Positions 25,938 to 38,520 are shown, numbered from the stretch's first letter. The stretch: 64,000 nt of DNA from Stratiolaelaps scimitus (GCA_019614645.1 JABWDB010000003.1:21351001-21415000), one strand, 5' to 3'. The notes: generated by a model from the sequence alone, not told the origin. Made by a program: numbers and translations.

Positions 25938-26465
25938 GTGAGGAGGTCTCAGTTGCGTGTAATCTGCTGTAAATGTTGTCGGATTGCGTCGCTTGTCGTA
26001 GGCATTCACCTGAACCTGTCGTTCTCTTACAATTCAAAATATGAACAATAGAAGAGAATATAATCGAAGTGAATAATATTTTACTATGATATAGAAATGG
26101 AGATAAGTACTCTATATCTATAGAATAGTACGGCGCACCCAACACGGAATTCACATACAGCGATATCAGTCTGGCCTCTTTACCGCTCCCTTCGAAATTT
26201 CCGCCTTCAGATAGAGCCACTCAAGCAATGCTTTAGGGACAACACGAGGTCTAATGGATCAACGACTATTTCAACAAAACGTTTTTAAACAGAAGCTTTG
26301 CAGTAGCAGACGGTTAATCAACTTGGTCACAGATCAACTAGGTGAACTTCGATATCAAATTTTACTATACTGCATATGCGCGATGAGATATGTCTATTAA
26401 ATGGACGTGTCCGAACAGAGTTAACATGCTAGCTGAATTGAACTGTCATTGTCATTCCGCTACAG
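25938..26465 (+). other. Intron, 528 bp
   Basis: Contains the second copy (26147-26232) of an 86-bp block also found at 23501-23586. No coding signal seen. Confidence 0.75.
26147..26232 (+). repeat. 86-bp dispersed block, copy 2
   Basis: Second copy of the block at 23501-23586, in the intron just before the exon at 26466. The flanking sequences differ from copy 1, which marks the ends of the repeated unit. Confidence 0.9.
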
Positions 26466-26647
26466 CGCGATGGTGCAAGCGACAACGAGGAGCGGGGCCA
26501 GGGCAAAACAGATATTCTGCGTCGCTACGGCCTGCTTGGCGACGAGGACAGCCACGCAGGCTCCCGGCACGGTGGATACAAGTCGAAATACGTCCGCGAT
26601 CTACTCCAGGAACAGGAGAGCATGATGCGTCCCCAGACAGCCACAAG
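26466..26647 (+). CDS. tn: thin-like gene, RRYGLLGDE exon
   Basis: Encodes RDGASDNEERGQGKTDILRR, YGLLGDEDSHAGSRHGGYK and SKYVRDLLQEQESMMRPQTA. The RRYGLLGDE segment resembles a conserved patch in fly thin. The acceptor is cgctacag; the exon starts in phase 0 and ends two bases into a codon (AG|gtatgc). The codon is completed by C at 27369 (Ser). Confidence 0.88.
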
Positions 26648-27368
26648 GTATGCACTACTCTGCGAGGAACCCGACCTGGATAGAACGCGGGGGGTGGAGG
26701 GAAGCGAGGTAACTGTTGACGGCTGAGAGTTGCTTCGTGAATGATATCGGTCCTCGCGAGAACACGTCAATTCTAACGTCGGTAGTCCGATGGCCGACAA
26801 CAACAGCAGCGGCAACAGCAACAACAACAAACAATGTTAATAGTGATAACGCCGATGCATGTTAACTAGCTCGACAGGGAAAGAAAGTTGGTGTGTAGAC
26901 AGGGAATAGAGATAACGGAGATTTCCGAGGCGGACGAGAGTAACCCAGGATGGAAGGGAGGCGATTGCCGGTGGGATAGAAGTGGAACTCTTTGAGAGAT
27001 GAACTGACTGACAGGTGTCTCATTCATACCGAGGTGCATCGAAATGCCTGTAGACTTCTCGATGAGTAAGCGAATATACATATATATATATATATATGTA
27101 TCGATCGACTCGTTGAAACCTATGTTCTCAAAGGGTTGGTCTCTTCAAAGACGAATTCTGCGTTGTTCGTTTGTTCAGAAATCAGCCAGGAGGAAAGGGG
27201 GCGACATTTGACATTTATGTGCCTTGTCAAACTGTCAATTCAGCTGTGCAAATAGCCAAAGCATGTTCTTATGCGCAGCCAGAAAGTGTTATCAGGCCAC
27301 CCTAAGCACGGTGCCACGGTACATCATATAACATACTTCATCTGTTGTTTGTTCGTTTACCTGAATAG
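26648..27368 (+). other. Intron, 721 bp
   Basis: Contains CAA/CAG-rich sequence (26797-26835) and a (TA)n run (27074-27100). No coding signal seen. Confidence 0.75.
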
Positions 27369-27597
27369 CCGTTTCGAGGACGACAAACCCAAGGAGCCGG
27401 AACCGCTTCTCAAGGTGTTCGACGTCGACGGGGCCGTTCGAGCACCGCTAAGTGGCATTGTAAAAATCGAGGATTCGGGAAAGTTTATGGAGCGCGTGTT
27501 CGAAAGTGAGAAGAAGGCAAAGGCAAAGAAAGAAGAGAAGGAAAACCTCAAGAAGATGCAAGAGCAGCAGCAGAAACTAACACAAATGGCACAACAG
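27369..27597 (+). CDS. tn: thin-like gene, LSGI / Lys-rich exon
   Basis: One base completes the previous Ser codon, then 76 codons. It encodes RFEDDKPKEPEPLLKVFDVD and then GAVRAPLSGIVKIEDSGKF. The PLSGI motif followed by a phosphorylatable segment matches a conserved stretch in fly thin. The C-terminal half is a Lys/Glu/Gln helix (EKKAKAKKEEKENLKKMQEQ), probably a short coiled coil. The acceptor is cctgaatag, the donor CAG|gtcagt, ending in phase 0. Confidence 0.9.
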
Positions 27598-29639
27598 GTC
27601 AGTGTTCGCAGTAGCGCATGCTATTCATTGACTTTCCAGGTTAGGCTTCTCATGGTTAAGTAGGCCTTATGATTACTTCGACATGGTCGGCGGCACGTTC
27701 TAGCTGCCAAAACTCTTGTTCGTCAAGTGTTTGGGGGAAGGCAAACAAACGGGGATCAAGCCTGATAGCTGGCGAAAGCTAGAAATAACAACTTCGTCTG
27801 GCTATCGCTCTCCTGTGAGAAGGGGCGTTATACTCTTCTCGTCCAAAAGTGCAACCCGCTTGGTTATGGCCTTGCCGTAAGTTGTGAAAAGTTACTCTCA
27901 TTAACCATCTGCTGCTAACCTGATTCCGTTCGCTTCTAGCGCTGCAGCCTCTTGTTGTCTGCTGTAAAGAGATCGTAAGTGTGGGACTATTTCAGTGCGT
28001 ACCTTCGCAGTGGCTGGAGTAGCCAGCCGACCATGCTTTTAGTACCATTATCGCCATTGCCACTGAATGTCGTGCTTGGAAGGCGACTCTCGGTGGAACT
28101 TCTTGTGCGAGTGGTCCAAACCTCGCACAGCAGATATCCCTCGCGTTCTCTCGGTTCACCAATAGAAAATGATCAAGCATAAGACAACTGATCAGATAGC
28201 TAGAAAGGTCAGATTATATCTTGTCGTCGTTCTCTTTTATCCATTGTAATTCCGCATCCGGATCGTAACCTGTCTGCAGACTGCAACATTGGCTAGCTTG
28301 TCATTGCAGACGCACATCTTCTCGTATGGCACACTTTTGCTATATGGTAGTGACAATGAGACCCGCGGGCTGCGCTGAAAGACTAACCCTCTCCTCAGGG
28401 AGAAGTGCATGAATGCATGGACGAGACGTGTATACATTCACGTGCATATATGTATACGCACAGGCCCATCACATGGATGGACGAATAGACAAACAACAAA
28501 CGCGCACTATAATTCTTTATCGGCGGATACCTAAGGTTGACCGTGAACCTCCCCCGTCTCCTAGCCGTCATTCCTTACTAGTACCAAGTCCAATATCACA
28601 CGGTAACGCCACGAATATACAAGGCGAATTGGGCGACGGGCAGTCCCTGATCGTCGGCGAGGCTGTTTCCGCTATTGCAGGAAGCGTTCTCTCCGATTCC
28701 TTCTGGGCTTAGTGTTACTACAACTACTATTACGACACTTCCCACATGTAGACGCGACTAAGGTACAACGTATATATATATATATATATATATGCATGCA
28801 TGCATATAGGCGAATGGGTCTACCATGCACGGGTTCTCTAGTACGAGCTGAAATCGTAGGCGGTGTACACGTATAGTGTGTCCTAAACGAGCTGGGAACT
28901 AGTTATGGGGTGTCCAGTTGGAAATCGAGCTGTTGTCGCAGTTGACACTGGATCTTTCGAACAAAATGGTCTAACCGACGTTTTGGTGAGTGTGAACAGT
29001 TTACACTTCCTGTGTTATGACTACTATGTGTAGCAACAGGATAAGATTATATGTATACATATATATACACAGCTTAGAAATACTATCGCCGGCGTGTACC
29101 AGAGTGTGCTGGTGCCAGCTCCAACTAGCTTCACATCAATGTGTTTAACAGGAACGACTATATTCTCTTTCAAAGTGAGGCGCTGAATCTTTTCTTACTC
29201 GTTAGTATCGCCCCCTGTAGATTGTTGAACATAACTTGTTGCTCAGCAACAACCTGTTGGAATAATCTGCGTAAACGGCTGTCTTTGATGTAATTCCGAA
29301 CCAAAATTAAGGGAAAATATCGATACATAATTTTCCATTGCAATTTTACTATAATCACACGAGAGCTGAGCAAAAAGAATTTCCTCTATAATGTGGAGAT
29401 AGTCTACAAACACACACCGTCACTTTTCTCGCCTGCGCGATTACGGATTGCTACTTTGATACAATTTATCCGAACGCTGTATCGTTAGTACGAGCCCCTA
29501 TCACTACGACTACCTGCCCTTTAAAAGGGAGAAAAATAGACAGTGGACATCAAAATACGTCATCCATAAACGGGTTGCCTCTGCCCAGGCGAGCATCCCT
29601 CGGCTCGATTTTGTAGTATCTGCGGGTGTGCCCTGTTTT

Positions 29640-31500
29640 ACTTCATTTCACTTCTCCTGCTCTCCCCTGTCCTCATCGAGAGAAGTGGACAACCGTCCCT
29701 CGCCGGTCGTCCGCTGATCATGCCGTTCATTTTTGCTGAGTGAGACCGACCGAGGACTGCCCCCCGGTCCTGGCCCCTTCCAATGCATTCGCTTATTTCT
29801 GTCGCATTCTGAGGGGATGAATGCCTCCAAAGCCCCGATGTGGCAAGGTGGCCCACCCAATTTTGCTGCTTGTCTTGTTGCTAGCCCTATCGCTCTGGCC
29901 AGCGAGCACTGTTGTATCCGTTGGCACAGCCCACAGTCTGTCGGTGGATGAAGCGGTACGGAGGCGGCATTAATGGCCGTATCGTAGAAGGAGAGATGAC
30001 TGGGAATGAGGGTCGTTGCGATGGTCGGTGGTGATGCTCGTTGCTTGGCCCCTTCGCTTTGGTGGCTTTGCCAGTTTGCCGCTTGTCGGATGGCAATAGC
30101 CGGCGGTTCGGAAAGCAGCTTGCTGACGGCAAGCCATAGCCTTACCTCAGCCGTTGTTCCAAACCGGCCCCGTGGCAATCTCCCGGTTCTTCGGTCAGAG
30201 AGAGTAACGGCGCGATGGGGCCGAGGCGAATGACTACGGCAGCCACTGTTCCTTGTGTCAGACGAAAGAGAGAGGTCTGGGACAAAGCGGCTATGTTTCA
30301 GCAGACGGCTAACGCTGTGGCCGGATGCCGTGTACAGCTCGTGTGGCCCTCGGCGGCGGCTGTGCCTCGCTCTGACGCCTCTGATCCCCCAGCATAAAGC
30401 TGCAATGAGAAGGAAAAGGAGGTGGCTACAGTCGCTGCGTGCTGTTCTCCCCATCTACGGCGCTCCTGTGCAATACAGAACCCGGACGGCTGAAAATACA
30501 GGGAGAATTTGTGAGCACCCCCACAGCGACTTATCGCATGCTACTGTTGATGCTGTGGCCACAACCGTTCGTCCGCCCCTTAACAATTGCCGGTCAACGT
30601 TGGCTATGGCGACGCCAACATAGACGCAAACGGGAATCACAGGCTGGGGCAGGAGGAGAATCCCTCCGTCGCCAGAGCCACGGCTACTATACGATAGCAG
30701 CCGGCGGCACGAGCTACCCTGCTAAAGGGAGATTCTCAGGGAGAGAAATACAGAGAGAGAAATATAGAGAGCGAAGATAGGGAGAGGGGGATTCCCAACG
30801 AAAATTCAGGAGGAGCGGAGAATTCCCTTTCGAATGCGATTACTCCTCCGCTACTACGACTACTACTGCTACTGCTAATACTATGGTCGACTCCGCCACC
30901 GACGCTGGTTTCCGCTTAAACAGCGGCTGCCGCTTGGTAAAATCAGGCAATGAAGTACAACCGCCTGGACGACTTACGCCTGCGAGGCTGTGATCAACGC
31001 AATCAACGACCACTACAACACCGCCTCCCCCGGTAGCACTACTGCTCCTGCTGGCGTCGCTGCTGTTGAAAAAGAGAAAGGAAAACACAACGGGAACCGC
31101 TGCTCGGGAACCGCACCAACGGAATGGCAACCACGGCAACCTCAACCGCGATCACTAAACAGCCCAACAAACATAACCCTAAAGAACGACGACAACGACA
31201 ACAACAACAACCGCGCCAGCAGGGAGCTACTGTTGTGATAGTAGAGATATATAAACGAGGTGTCTGCAACTGCTTTCGGTTGTGGCAGGAACTAAAATGT
31301 ATGATGGCGAATTCGCGCGGCGCAGCCTCTGCCTGCGCTAGAGAGGACACTCCGTGTGTGGATGTGTTCCTGTGCCTGCCTATGTCACTACTATGAGGCA
31401 GGCCTCGAAAGTTGTAATAGTGGTTATACGAGCGCAACTCCAAATAGCATAATAGCAACGGCAGTTGCAGTGAGAATAACAATAGCGGCAATAATAGCTA
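29640..31500. repeat. GC-rich island with CAG/CAA/CTA trinucleotide runs
   Basis: GC-rich sequence in which several frames on both strands stay open. It contains clustered ACC/CTA/CAA trinucleotides near 30845-30890 and 31190-31215 and a run of GAGA near 30740-30780. Composition alone may explain the open frames. A promoter or antisense transcript is possible. Confidence 0.5.
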
Positions 31501-31875
31501 TTGCTATTATTTCATGCACACGAACAATGGTTTCGTATGGCTATGCGTGCGTGCTATAAATATCAGCAGCGTTCAGTGTCTTCGTTGAAGATGACGGTAG
31601 AAGTGCAATAGTGCATCGCGAAGAGCTAGTCAAAGGAAGATGGAGAGACTTACGAAGGGGATGTATAGAAGAACCCAAACTGTTCATATGTATCATATAA
31701 TCCTTATGTGAGAATCTGCGTACTGCAAACAACGTATACCTCTTGAATTTTGGGTACACGGGAAAACAGCATTGGGCATTCTCCGAGGACGTTATATCAT
31801 AAGTATAATAAATTGTTTCGATTGAGGAATGGCGTTAAACAAGTTCATTGAAAATGGTCTAGCTATTTAACTAGA

Positions 31876-31910
31876 GAGAGAGAGAGGTTTTCGGGCTGAC
31901 TCTCAGCCAA
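31876..31910 (-). mobile_element. Minimal SINE fragment, 35 bp
   Basis: Flanked by the exact 13-bp duplication CTATTTAACTAGA (31863-31875 and 31911-31923). It contains only a GA-repeat tail and GGTTTTCGGGCTGACTCTCAGCC, the very 3' end of the SINE on the minus strand. It appears to be an extreme 5' truncation. Confidence 0.85.
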
Positions 31911-32813
31911 CTATTTAACTAGAAATCGCCTACCTACTATGATTAGGCCTTGTGAAAGTTCAGGAAAACAGGTAGTTGATATCATATTGACCGATGCACG
32001 CACGGCCGTGAGCGCTCTCCCGAGCACGGCCTGCACGCCTTGTATTGTTAGAAGTCCGTAGTTATATATATATATATAATTCCAGTCTAAACCCAAGTAA
32101 ACTCGAAGTTTTCTTTTCTATAAAAATTGCTAAGCGACCTGGCTTCACGGTTATTTTAGGTATTGTGAGAAAGCATGGCTTTCGGCCCAGTTATATTATA
32201 TTGGCAGTTAGCAGTCGGTTCTGAACGGGTCATTCCACAAACGGAGGGAAGCCTTTCTGATTATTTTGCTCTTCCTATCTGATAATTTGCTGCTATTGCT
32301 GCTCATTAGTGACAATGATAGTTATATGCTCTGTCTAAGTCTACGTCGCCAGTCAACGCTGCGCGCCTCAACAGCCGTCTCTAGAATTCAAATATGGCGT
32401 TTGTCAACGTACGAAAAACATCATTTTCCCAACAGCTCTCTCCGGCGCATGAGCGATTACCGATGTGGACAATTTCCATATGACTGCGCAATGACGCATA
32501 ATCATAACCGAATGTCCGACATAGAATAAAACAATTAACACACTTTCCCAACGGAATAGTGCTCCTTCGTAACGAGCCTGCTATCCTGAGCCTGCTATGA
32601 GATACAACACTCCTCACAGTCACACAGCCTCGTCGTAACATTGGAGACTTCGGAGGGCAAATCAAACGATTCTCAATAATGCGAACAACTTCGTGAAATC
32701 TACATGAAATATACTATCTCTCGAGTACTTAATGCATCCGCTCATATTCATAATTTGTGAATCGTAGCCGCGTCCGCCGAAGCATCTCACAATGTCCCTA
32801 TACGTGTTTGCAG

Positions 32814-33044
32814 AGGATGCAGCAGCAAATGGCTGCCATGCGAACCCAGCAACAGGCTGCGGCCGCCCAGCAACAAGCGCAACAGCAAGCGGGAATTGCA
32901 TCTGATCAGTCGGCCGACACGAGTTCGGCAACAGGGATCACCAATACGGGCAGCGGAAGTAGCTCTGGGGCCGTCGGATCCGAGTCAGCGGTGGTGGCAC
33001 GAGACGAAAGATCTGACACAAGGAAAGATGGACCTGTGTCGACG
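32814..33044 (+). CDS. tn: thin-like gene, Gln/Ala-rich exon
   Basis: A 77-codon, phase 0-0 exon. It starts RMQQQMAAMRTQQQAAAAQQ and turns into Ser/Thr/Gly-rich sequence (TNTGSGSSSGAVGSESAVVA), ending RKDGPVST. The Gln/Ala stretch follows the Lys/Gln helix of the previous exon and probably extends it; the rest is disordered. Acceptor tgtttgcag, donor ACG|gtgagt. Low-complexity sequence limits direct homology, but both splice sites and phases fit the neighbours. Confidence 0.82.
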
Positions 33045-33518
33045 GTGAGTAGCTGCCGCACTTCCGTTCACTATGTGCATGTCAGCCCGTCCTACGCCAA
33101 CGGGCACAATGGCGCAACAACAGCTCCATTGGAGGAGGCGTAGAATTATTATACGATTCAGTGTTATGCAGTGGATGTATTTCGTACAACAAAAATGCTA
33201 AAGATCTACGATTTTGTGCTTTGCAGGAACATTTTTACATATTTCTTCAGGAATAGCCACTTTTTAGCTATAATAGCGTGTTATACATGTATTGACATAA
33301 ATAAACACATATGTGGATTTAACTATCTAGTATTTGGAGTTGGATGTTTGAGTGATTCATTTGAAAGGTCTGAAACGTTGAAGAACGACTGGCCCATCGC
33401 CAGCGGAGCGCCACGATCATTTTGTGTGTATATATATATTTATATATATATATGAAGTCAAACAGTACTGCATGGTGAACTCACATGAATAAGCTTAAAA
33501 ACTGAATTCGAAAAAATC

Positions 33519-33610
33519 ACTGAGCCTCAGCCGGAGTCGAATCCGCGTTTACTCCATCCCTTGAGTCAGATGCCGACGTTGCCCCGTTTTACACGATCAT
33601 CGCGTCACCG
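33519..33610 (-). mobile_element. tRNA-like sequence, minus strand
   Basis: The minus strand contains a B-box-like GGATTCGACTCC (33532-33543). The flanking sequence is tRNA-like in length but has no clear A box. Probably the head of another SINE family, or a decayed tRNA. Confidence 0.4.
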
Positions 33611-33914
33611 TATGGTGATGGATAAGAAAACTGGCGGGTGTTCTTTGTAAAGGCATTATTTGCCAAATGCGTTTTAGTACCTTTCCGCGCGGAGCTTGCA
33701 GTTTGCCAAGCTAAGTATAACATAACATAACATTTGCGGTTTATGTATAATCTCAATACAAACCTGGCAAGCTCCCATTCGAGATGAATGGATGTGTTTA
33801 ATGTTAAATTAAACCGGTAGAGTTAAAAAAAATTGACACCTAACTTCCCAAGATGAAAACGTTGAGACTTACCAGTCAATTCACCAGTCAATTCATTGTT
33901 ATATTGACGCAGGG

Positions 33915-33995
33915 ACACTCGAAGCAATGCCGAATGCAGTACCGTGGACGTTAAATGTTTAAGGGTGTGAGCCAGCCTGGAAAATGTTGTTACTA
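33915..33995 (+). mobile_element. SINE tail fragment
   Basis: Plus-strand match to the SINE tail: CGAAGCAATGCCGAATGCAG, TACCGTGGACGTTAAATG and GAGCCAGCCTGGAAAA. No clear target-site duplication. It is preceded by a short tandem duplication of CCAGTCAATTCA (near 33871-33894). Confidence 0.75.
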
Positions 33996-34096
33996 TTAGG
34001 GATACTAACGAACGTAACCAGATTGTTGATCGACTTTTGAAATATTCAAATCATTTCTGAATTCAGCTTTATTGAATTGAAAGTGTGGTTCTATAG

Positions 34097-34314
34097 ACAA
34101 ATTATGCTTTGCCTGTTGACCAAGCGAGCGTGTCCTATTACGGATTTCAGGTAACATCTCAATCAGCCTATGACGAGCCCTCGAGATATTCTACGGCGGC
34201 ATCACGGAGTGCTTTACAAGATGATGATCGCGGAAGTGACTCAAGTTCGGTGAGATCGCGCCGAACGCACCTCGACGAAACTCGAACATCTTCGAGAGAC
34301 TCACCTCTTTCCAG
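34097..34314 (+). CDS. tn: thin-like gene, Ser/Arg-rich disordered exon A
   Basis: Encodes TNYALPVDQASVSYYGFQVT and, later, STAASRSALQDDDRGSDSSS and THLDETRTSSRDSPLS. The Ser-Arg pairs beside Asp clusters are typical of the phosphorylatable middle region of thin. It starts in phase 0 after ttctatag at 34096 and ends in phase 2 (AG|gtacac). An internal CAG|gtaaca near 34150 could act as an alternative donor in the same phase as the exon start. Confidence 0.8.
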
Positions 34315-35479
34315 GTACACATAGGGAAATCGGTCCTTTCGCTGGTTGGAAAATCAAATCGATTCGGCGCAGTCACCTCTATAGATATGCAGATAATTGA
34401 GGCTGTGTTCGAATTACTATTGTCGTGGCATACGACGGTCGATTCCTCGTGTTTCGAAAGAATAGCGCATGCTGGTAGTGCCACATTGCGTCTTAGACAT
34501 CGTTTGTGACAGTCCCTCACGAAATTAACTTCTCAGGATTCAGGAAGTGAATCGCCAAATATCGTGTCGTTCATCCATAGTATGTAATATATGTGAGCAT
34601 AGGCCCTAAATACGACATATTCCTTAAAATATGTTCACTATTATAATAACATAAATACAAACCGTTCTGAGCAATAGTTCCCGGTGAGGGTGAAGATGTC
34701 ACTGGAGGACGGCAGATTTCAAGTGGGGAAAAAGACATTTATTGATGGTTAAAAAAAATTAAATTATATATATATATATATTTTTTTTTAAGCGTACACA
34801 TTTTTTAAAAACATGCATATTTTATCACTTATTTTTTGGAAACGAGTTTATATTAAACAAGAGTTAATCTTCTTTGAGTAACGCGGTCAAAGTGGATTGT
34901 CTTGAAGAGCGGCGTGCTCTCTGTATATGGTAGGATTGGAAAGTACTCGTTTATTATGAGCTGCTGGCACCCAACAAAACGCTTCATTCGACCAAGGACT
35001 TCGCGTAATGGCCAATTTAAAGCGAGCAATCGATCAGAAGCTGCTAGAATCGGCAAATAGAAAGGACATCGTTTGATTATCGCTACGAACTTAAGCACCA
35101 ATCGAATATAATCGAGCTATCGGTAATGTGCCATTCAACAAGTGAATGATCAGTTGTTGGTTAGTTAGGACACCACGATTTACTGGTCGATTTTTCTGCC
35201 TGTTCAGAAACGGCGGACATCGGTACGGCCGCGATTCGAATTTAATTCAAGTCGGTTAGGCAAGTATTCCGATTCATGAAATTATTGCGCGCACAGCACG
35301 ACGCTGTGTCGTCGAGTATGTCGCGGCTTTTCTGCGAAGATGAGATCGGCCTTGATAATGCCATGGAATCCATGAACATTACTAACACCTGTAGGAATGT
35401 TCCTATGCTTTCTCGAACGCCTAACCGCGCACTGCGATACACACACCACACACACACACGAAAGCACGTACATGTAATA

Positions 35480-37960
35480 GTTGTAGCTTAAATATGCGCA
35501 TACTCTGGAATTCGGTTAACACCGTCGGCTGGATTGTCGGCCAGACAGACCGACAATCCAACAGAGTGTTACCGTCCGACTCAGCGCTAGTAGCGTTGCG
35601 ACAAGCGAAGGGGGATCCGCGGTGCCACGCCCGCGGCAGAACGGCCAAGGAACGGAACAGCGGGAAGGGAGCATCATCGTTGGCGACGCCGCATAGGTCA
35701 CATGGAGCGTGTCGTAGCGATCACGAGGAATGCGAGGCGGTGAGACGCCCGCCAACTGTCGGACTCCGAGGAGGAGAAACACATACGCACTAGAAAGCGA
35801 AATAAACCTGACAAGCGCGAGTATGAAGTTAGCCCTAGTGCGGGGTAGTAATCTGCCTCGTGGATAGCAATGCAGTGAAGAGGGCTATCGCCTCGTCGCT
35901 AACGTTCCTCGACGATACTGTGGAACGACAGCCGCTACCACCGCTTATGTTGATGCTGGCGCTGCCACCGTCGACGTCGCAGTGACTCTGGCCAACAACG
36001 GCCGCTGCGTCCGGGCCTCTTCTCCTTCTGACTCTTGCTCTGTTTGTTGTGCGCGGTGTTCCCAGGCCTGCTAAGGCCAACCTTCACTGCTGGGACAGCC
36101 CGCGTGGCCCTAGTTGACTTCACTACTGAAGGTTTCTTCGCGTATGCAAGCTAGCTGGTGGTGGTACTCGGGTGTGCAGTCGAAGCTCGAGGCAGACGAG
36201 ACGAACACGTTCGGGGGTGGGCGTGTTCAAGCAAAGTAGGTGAAGGTGTCTGTGAGTGTGTGTGCACTTCTGAACGGCTGTTGTCTGCAAAAGTTTCACA
36301 TAACAGCCTGCAGCGGCTTGCAGGGTCGGTGAGGGCAGGGGGCAGCTGGCTCCGTCCGTCGCCACAGGCAAACTTCTTCTCATTCTTCGAGTGTTCCTAC
36401 CCGTAAGTCCGTAGCCGAATGCCGGCCGACCGGGCGAGTCGACCCCGTCTTCGCGGTTCCCAACGGCTTCCATTCCCTTCAACCACCCGTTGGCCGGGCC
36501 GTGCAGTTCCGTCCCCCGCAGTCCTGAGTAGCTCGCATTTGCAAATTGAATTTTACTGGGTCTTCCTTGGCGTTTGGTGTGCGCGTATATTCTCTGTGTG
36601 CGTATGTCTGTGTGGGTGTATTCTGTTTCTATTCGGTGTCGGTTGCTGCCCCGAGAGCAACGGTACCTGCCCGCCCGGGCGGATGCTCTCCGAGACATAT
36701 GATAGTTCCTTCTCCAGCGCAGACGTGGGCAACCTTCTTCATTCTTCACCCGTCTCTTGCCCCGAACGGGCCGCTCTAAGACACCGCCACTGCGCAACCG
36801 CCGATACCGAAACTCCCATCCATTCCATTCGTGTCACCCATCTAGGAAGAACGGGTTGGCGATCCTGTTGATGCTGATGTTGCTGCTGCTGACTCGGTTG
36901 GTACCCCGTGCAACTGCTGCTGCTGCTGCTAGTACTACTACTCTGAGTACGTGGCAGGGGGCTACTGCTGCGGCGACAGCAACGCTAGCGACAGTAAGAG
37001 CCTGTACCGCCAACAAGGGGGATGAGTTTGACGGCGTTGTTGAAAGTGCCGCGAAGGTGAATGGAACGAGTGGCAAACATTCCCAGAGACGCCAAACGCC
37101 GTTAGGAGATTTGCCCATCCACCGCGCGCTTACGGCCAGAGCTACCCAACCTATGTGTGCACACCTCAGCGACGGAGAGGATGCTGCATTGCGTTGCGTT
37201 GGGTTGGATAGTCGCGTGGATGGTGGCGGGGATGTTGGTGTCACCTAAAATCAACAACCTCCCCCGAACGCCTCCCTATTCCCCTCGCTAGCTAGGGTCG
37301 CGCTCGTTTCACTGAGACGATGACGGTGAGAACCACAACCACGGGGACAACAACAGCAGTGGCAAGGAGCGGCAACAATAACAAAACGGCAGCAGCGAAA
37401 GACAGCGAATCCGTCGAAGCACTTTTTTCCCTCATTTCTCCTCTTCCACGTTCAACCACGTTCCCTACCTATTACCTATACGAGCGCTGTGGCGCCGCCA
37501 ACCGACAAACGCCACCATCCACATCCGCTTTTACCCTTCAATTTCTTCACTCCGCACAGGAGCAGCAGGCGCGAGGAAGCCAGTTACAGCCGGTGTTTGT
37601 GGGTCGGACGGTGGGATCACGAGAAAAAAAGTTGAAAGAAGAAAAAAAAAAAAAGGAAGAAGTTCGAAGTAAAGCGGGAGAAAAGGAAGTGCGTTGTTTG
37701 CTCTGATGTCATCTCTGAGATGTTGACGGCGCTCTGATCGTCATGGCAGGGCAGGGTTTTTTTTGCCGGACTCAGCGTCAGCAACGAGCGGGAGCTTTCG
37801 CGCGCTGGAGATGCGGCCGCCTTCGTTGCTGTCGTTGTTATTGCTGCGCATTGAAAGTAGTAGCCCGACTCTTCTGCGCATGCCTGATGTCGTCGTTGAC
37901 CGAGAACGCGCCGCGACTTCGTCCAGTGCAGCCAACGAGGATGGGCGGCTGGTTGACAGG
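35480..37960. repeat. GC-rich island with CTG/CAG runs
   Basis: GC-rich segment with (CTG)n runs near 36870-36935 and an A-rich stretch near 37620-37660. Overlapping open frames occur on both strands. One plus-strand frame (36757-37248) contains a Leu/Met run from the CTG repeat that looks like a membrane segment but is better explained by the repeat. Confidence 0.5.
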
Positions 37961-38464
37961 AGCTAGATTCATCCTATCGGTGTCATCCTTCATTTAATCC
38001 ATGCGGCGGCAGTGACACTACTCACCGCTTCGTGTAGGATAGAAGGTGGGCTGTCAGGGAAGCGAAAAATTTTGCATAGATAGGTAGCTGCTTAGAGCAG
38101 ATAGTGTCAATATTTTTCTACTTTGAGCTGGCATAATCGCTGTTATCGCCTCCACAGACTGATAAGACAGAGGCACTGTGAGCCGGAGATGGTGGACGTG
38201 TATGTAGTTGTGTATGTAGTTGCCCCTCCGTAGCCTTCATAAACATACTGAGCTGAGTTTTCCGCCAGCTAGTGCCCATCCAATAAGAGCTTTGTTTTCT
38301 CCAAAAGAGTGTCTTACGCCACGTCTTGTTACGTTACGCGAGGAGTCCTGATAACAGCATTTCTATTTGTGCTCACCTTAGTTACGTGACGAAATGTAGA
38401 TCGTCCCCGTAGGCTTGCCCGGGAGCTCATTTTCAACTTATTTAAGCGGTAAGCGGGCGTATGT

Positions 38465-38520
38465 TCCATGGCGGGACTCGAACCAGCGGGCTTTGAAACT
38501 GAAAGACTTAAAACAAACTA
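38465..38520 (-). mobile_element. tRNA-like B box, minus strand
   Basis: The minus strand carries a perfect B box GGTTCGAGTCCC (38473-38484) within CCGCTGGTTCGAGTCCCGCC. No matching A box is obvious. Likely a degraded tRNA-derived SINE. Confidence 0.4.

Larger units (their letters stand above)
27598..32813 (+). other. 5.2-kb intron with a GC-rich island
   Basis: Holds a (TA)n run (28770-28795), a strongly GC-rich island (about 29640-31500) and a minimal SINE fragment (31876-31910). The island carries the longest uninterrupted reading frame in the window, 268 codons on the minus strand (29648-30454). I treat that frame as unproven. The rest shows no coding signal. Confidence 0.7.
33045..34096 (+). 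other. Intron, about 1.05 kb, with two SINE traces
   Basis: Contains a tRNA-like minus-strand sequence (about 33519-33610) and a plus-strand fragment of the SINE tail (about 33915-33995), plus a (TA)n run near 33430-33452. No coding signal seen. Confidence 0.7.

Noticed and set aside
36123..36797. 224-codon minus-strand frame
   Set aside because: Arg/Cys/His-rich, with CACACA-type repeats giving THTDIRT and THTHRHL stretches; no motif or splice signal, in a GC-rich island.
36757..37248. Apparent membrane segment (LLMLMLLLLTRL) in a plus-strand frame
   Set aside because: The hydrophobic run is the translation of a CTG repeat; other frames of the same repeat are also open.
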